Below, piece by piece: positions 62,144-64,000 of a DNA stretch of 64,000 nucleotides. Both the position numbers and the translations under genes were made by a program. The stretch is taken from positions 26,812-90,811 of the forward strand of contig JAVBNT010000004.1 of the NCBI GenBank assembly GCA_031551355.1, in the 5' to 3' direction. Source of the stretch: JAVBNT01 sp031551355 (GTDB lineage Bacteria; Vulcanimicrobiota; CADAWZ01). Each line of letters starts with the position of its first letter. The stretch's first letter is position 1. The notes below the pieces were generated by a model, which worked only from the letters and a program-made list of their open reading frames with translations, was not told the DNA's origin and did not search any database.

Positions 62144-63554
62144 GGACACAACCTCCCGCATCAAGTCTTCTGGCATCGATCTTTAAAATTTTTTTTGTTT
62201 TTGCAGTGACCTTAAACGGCTCGCCTACTCTATACCCTATCACCCAGGCAACAGAGTTGCCGCCGCCGATCAGGAGAGGAATACCATCCCTGTCTTCCCT
62301 GGGTATTTTTTCATCAATTAAAAACTTTTTCAGTTTTTTCCGGCCGGAACAACCCAACGGAATAAAGTAATCGCCCTCTTGCCTGGATCTTACAACAAGG
62401 GGAAAAGAAAGTAAATCGGCATTTAAAAAAGCCGTCAAAGCGGAACCGTTGTTTAAATTGGTTCCGAAATCATTATTTATCAAAGAAAAATTCAATTCAA
62501 AAGGACCAATTCTGTATTTGCCGGCCCTCTCCACACTGCCAAAAAAACGGCGGCTCTCAATCAGGGAAAAGGCAGGCAGAACAGACAAAAAATTCCTGTT
62601 TTTTTCGACACAGAAACTGCCGGGGCATACTCTTCTATTGACATTCCGATGATAAAGCACGTCACAGACAGAGATTACAGCTCTGTATTCGATATCTTTC
62701 TCATCACCAAAAATTATAGACAAAGCTCTTTTTACTACCCTGCCGACAATGGCTCCATGCAACTCCAGCATTCCCTTCAATGGCAGCTTAACCATCCGCC
62801 CCGATACAATTGCATTTTCCTCAAAAAACTTATTAGCCGAAATATCCGCAAAGTCACAATCCAAAGAAACAAGTCTGGACATGGAGACAAGGCGTTCCTT
62901 TATTCTGGGGTTCATTTCTTCAAGGCCGGGAATGAGGCGGTTCCTTACTTTATTACGAAAATAGTCATTAGACCGATTTGTCAAATCTTCTCTGAACGGC
63001 AAGCCTTCACGAAGCAGTAAATCCATGATTTCAATCTTGGTCAAGTCAAGCAAAGGGCGTATAAAAAGCTGATCACGCATATATCTTATAGCTTTGAATC
63101 CACCGGAGCCCGTTCCCCTTATAAGTCTCATAAGTATCGTCTCTGCCTGATCGTCCATATGATGACCCGTGGCAACCCTGGAAGCGCCCAGCTTTTCGGC
63201 ATATTTTTTAAAAATTTCATACCGAACTGCCCGCCCCGCCGTTTCGACGGAAAGACATCTGAATTTTGATATTTCAGGAATATCGGCATACTCGGCAAAA
63301 AACTCAACATCAAAACGCCGGCTTAATTCTCTTGAAAATTCCTCATCCGCGTCAGCATCCGTCCCTCTGATACCATGATTTATATGAAGACTGTATAATT
63401 TTAAGGCATACTTTTCACGAAGAAATACAAGGCTGTATAAAAGAGCAACTGAGTCCGCACCGCCCGACAGGGCAACAATAACAGAGTCACCTTCAGACAG
63501 AAGATTATGAGATTTAATTGAGCGTATTAACTTCTCAAGAAAAGAATTAAGCAT
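62133..63554 (-). CDS. tilS: tRNA(Ile)-lysidine synthase
   Basis: A 473-residue N-type ATP pyrophosphatase that converts C34 of tRNA-Ile(CAU) to lysidine so that it reads AUA. The PP-loop SGGADS is at 30-35; LHINHGIRGTDAD, ATGHHMDDQAETILMRLIRG and the C-terminal FIPLGCSGRKKLKKFLIDEKIPR are family blocks. Start 63554 is chosen from homology (MLNSFLEKL); no SD is clear and the longer ORF would run into the tRNA gene. A tRNA with CAT anticodon is directly upstream. Confidence 0.95.
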   Translation of the reverse strand: MLNSFLEKLIRSIKSHNLLSEGDSVIVALSGGADSVALLYSLVFLREKYALKLYSLHINHGIRGTDADADEEFSRELSRRFDVEFFAEYADIPEISKFRCLSVETAGRAVRYEIFKKYAEKLGASRVATGHHMDDQAETILMRLIRGTGSGGFKAIRYMRDQLFIRPLLDLTKIEIMDLLLREGLPFREDLTNRSNDYFRNKVRNRLIPGLEEMNPRIKERLVSMSRLVSLDCDFADISANKFFEENAIVSGRMVKLPLKGMLELHGAIVGRVVKRALSIIFGDEKDIEYRAVISVCDVLYHRNVNRRVCPGSFCVEKNRNFLSVLPAFSLIESRRFFGSVERAGKYRIGPFELNFSLINNDFGTNLNNGSALTAFLNADLLSFPLVVRSRQEGDYFIPLGCSGRKKLKKFLIDEKIPREDRDGIPLLIGGGNSVAWVIGYRVGEPFKVTAKTKKILKIDARRLDAGGCVHEC

Positions 63555-63578
63555 GCTGAACTTCGGCAAAAAAAATAA

Positions 63579-63650
63579 TGGCGGCGGGTGGAATTGAACC
63601 ACCGACCAAGGGCTTATGAGTCCCCTGCTCTACCTCTGAGCTACGCCGCC
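63579..63650 (-). tRNA. tRNA with CAT anticodon (Met, or Ile2)
   Basis: A 72-nt cloverleaf on the minus strand. Acceptor GGCGGCG/CGCCGCC, anticodon loop CTCATAA (anticodon CAT), discriminator A, CCA not encoded. The anticodon stem has one A-G mismatch at its base. Most likely elongator Met; the anticodon arm and variable region also resemble E. coli ileX, so a lysidine-modified tRNA-Ile2 is possible. It ends 24 bp before the tilS start. Confidence 0.85.
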
Positions 63651-63687
63651 AAACCATTATTAATAAAATTTTCAATTTATGAAAATT

Positions 63688-63715
63688 ATTATACATTTCT
63701 TTAAAAAAAAGTCAA
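63688..63715 (-). promoter_or_regulatory. Promoter of the tRNA-tilS-hpt-ftsH unit
   Basis: On the minus strand TTGACT (63715-63710), 16-nt spacer, TATAAT (63693-63688), 38 nt before the tRNA. Confidence 0.7.
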
Positions 63716-63961
63716 GCCTTTTTCTGCCAAAACTCAAAAAATATATAATAATTATCGCAGTAATTCATAAAAACAAAAATAAAATAATGAATTCCGGAGC
63801 AGATCTTATCATATTAAATATTAGCCAAAATTATCCGCAGGGACCGTAAAGCATAAACAACCAGGATTCACGCATGAGAAAAATTTTCTACAAAATTGCA
63901 TGATAATTTGAATAAATATGGAATATGTTACACAACAAAAATAAGAGGTGTGACATATAAA

Positions 63962-64000
63962 ATGGATTCGTTATTTGAAATGCTCAAAGCAATAGAAGAT
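63962..64000 (+). CDS. Start of an unidentified gene (truncated by the window)
   Basis: ATG at 63962 preceded by AGAGGTG about 10 nt upstream opens a frame of 13 codons (MDSLFEMLKAIED) to the window end. Too short to assign. Confidence 0.4.
   Translation, partial: MDSLFEMLKAIED

Overview
This is a bacterial chromosome segment of moderate-to-low GC with standard stop codons, mostly ATG starts plus several well-supported GTG and TTG starts, strong GGAGG-type ribosome sites, sigma70-like TTGACA/TATAAT promoters and many perfect intrinsic terminators. None of the four tRNA genes encodes its CCA end. The division/wall cluster carries small basic protein (DUF1290) and DUF881 genes between ftsQ and ftsA, as is common in Firmicutes and Actinobacteria, and a SCIFF-type peptide gene is present, a hallmark of Clostridia. 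No outer-membrane or LPS gene is visible. A Clostridia-like bacterium or a neighbouring candidate lineage fits, but the sequence alone does not settle this.

Layout. 0-7.4 kb: 3' end of a class II ribonucleotide reductase gene, a TPR protein, a secreted GHL10-type glycosidase-like protein, an S41 protease, a four-fold zinc-ribbon protein and tRNA-Thr. 7.4-15 kb: accessory region with a MarR regulator, pirin, YcaC-like hydrolase and flavodoxin-like reductase set, a large metallophosphatase and a membrane glycosyltransferase. 15-25 kb: a stand-alone type II secretion F protein, a YkgJ-type protein, a PfkB kinase, EF-G, tRNA-Ile/tRNA-Ala, a BRCT protein and several hypotheticals, separated by repeat-rich DNA. 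25-28 kb: rpmB, then a divergent EamA exporter / Fur-family regulator / opine dehydrogenase-like locus. 28-32 kb: a nucleoside salvage operon (deoB, purine nucleoside phosphorylase, pyrimidine nucleoside phosphorylase, S4 protein). 32.8-53 kb: a long minus-strand dcw cluster, mraZ-rsmH-ftsL-ftsI-murE-murF-mraY-murD-ftsW-murG-murC-ftsQ-DUF881-sbp-ftsA-ftsZ, followed by nrdR and an endonuclease Q-like gene; murB and ddl are not in it. 53.7-58 kb: two hypotheticals, a first hpt, a Cys-rich small protein, purA and the SCIFF-type peptide gene. 58-64 kb: stalk-domain and zinc-ribbon proteins, then tRNA(CAT)-tilS-hpt-ftsH on the minus strand and the first codons of another gene.

Most notable points. 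(1) A 54-residue ORF at 57758-57922, with six cysteines in the exact SCIFF spacing, is an apparent ranthipeptide precursor with no radical SAM maturase beside it. (2) The exporter/Fur/opine dehydrogenase set at 25.5-28.2 kb, with a palindrome over the exporter -10 box, resembles part of an opine metallophore system. (3) The intergenic DNA holds several repeat families: a 200-269 bp MITE-like element in three copies, one apparently inserted into another repeat; roughly 120 bp long hairpins with a conserved core but unrelated arms; a 100 bp repeat in inverted copies; a tandem array; and two decayed transposase 3' ends. (4) Two MraZ-box-like direct repeats lie in opposite orientations upstream of mraZ.
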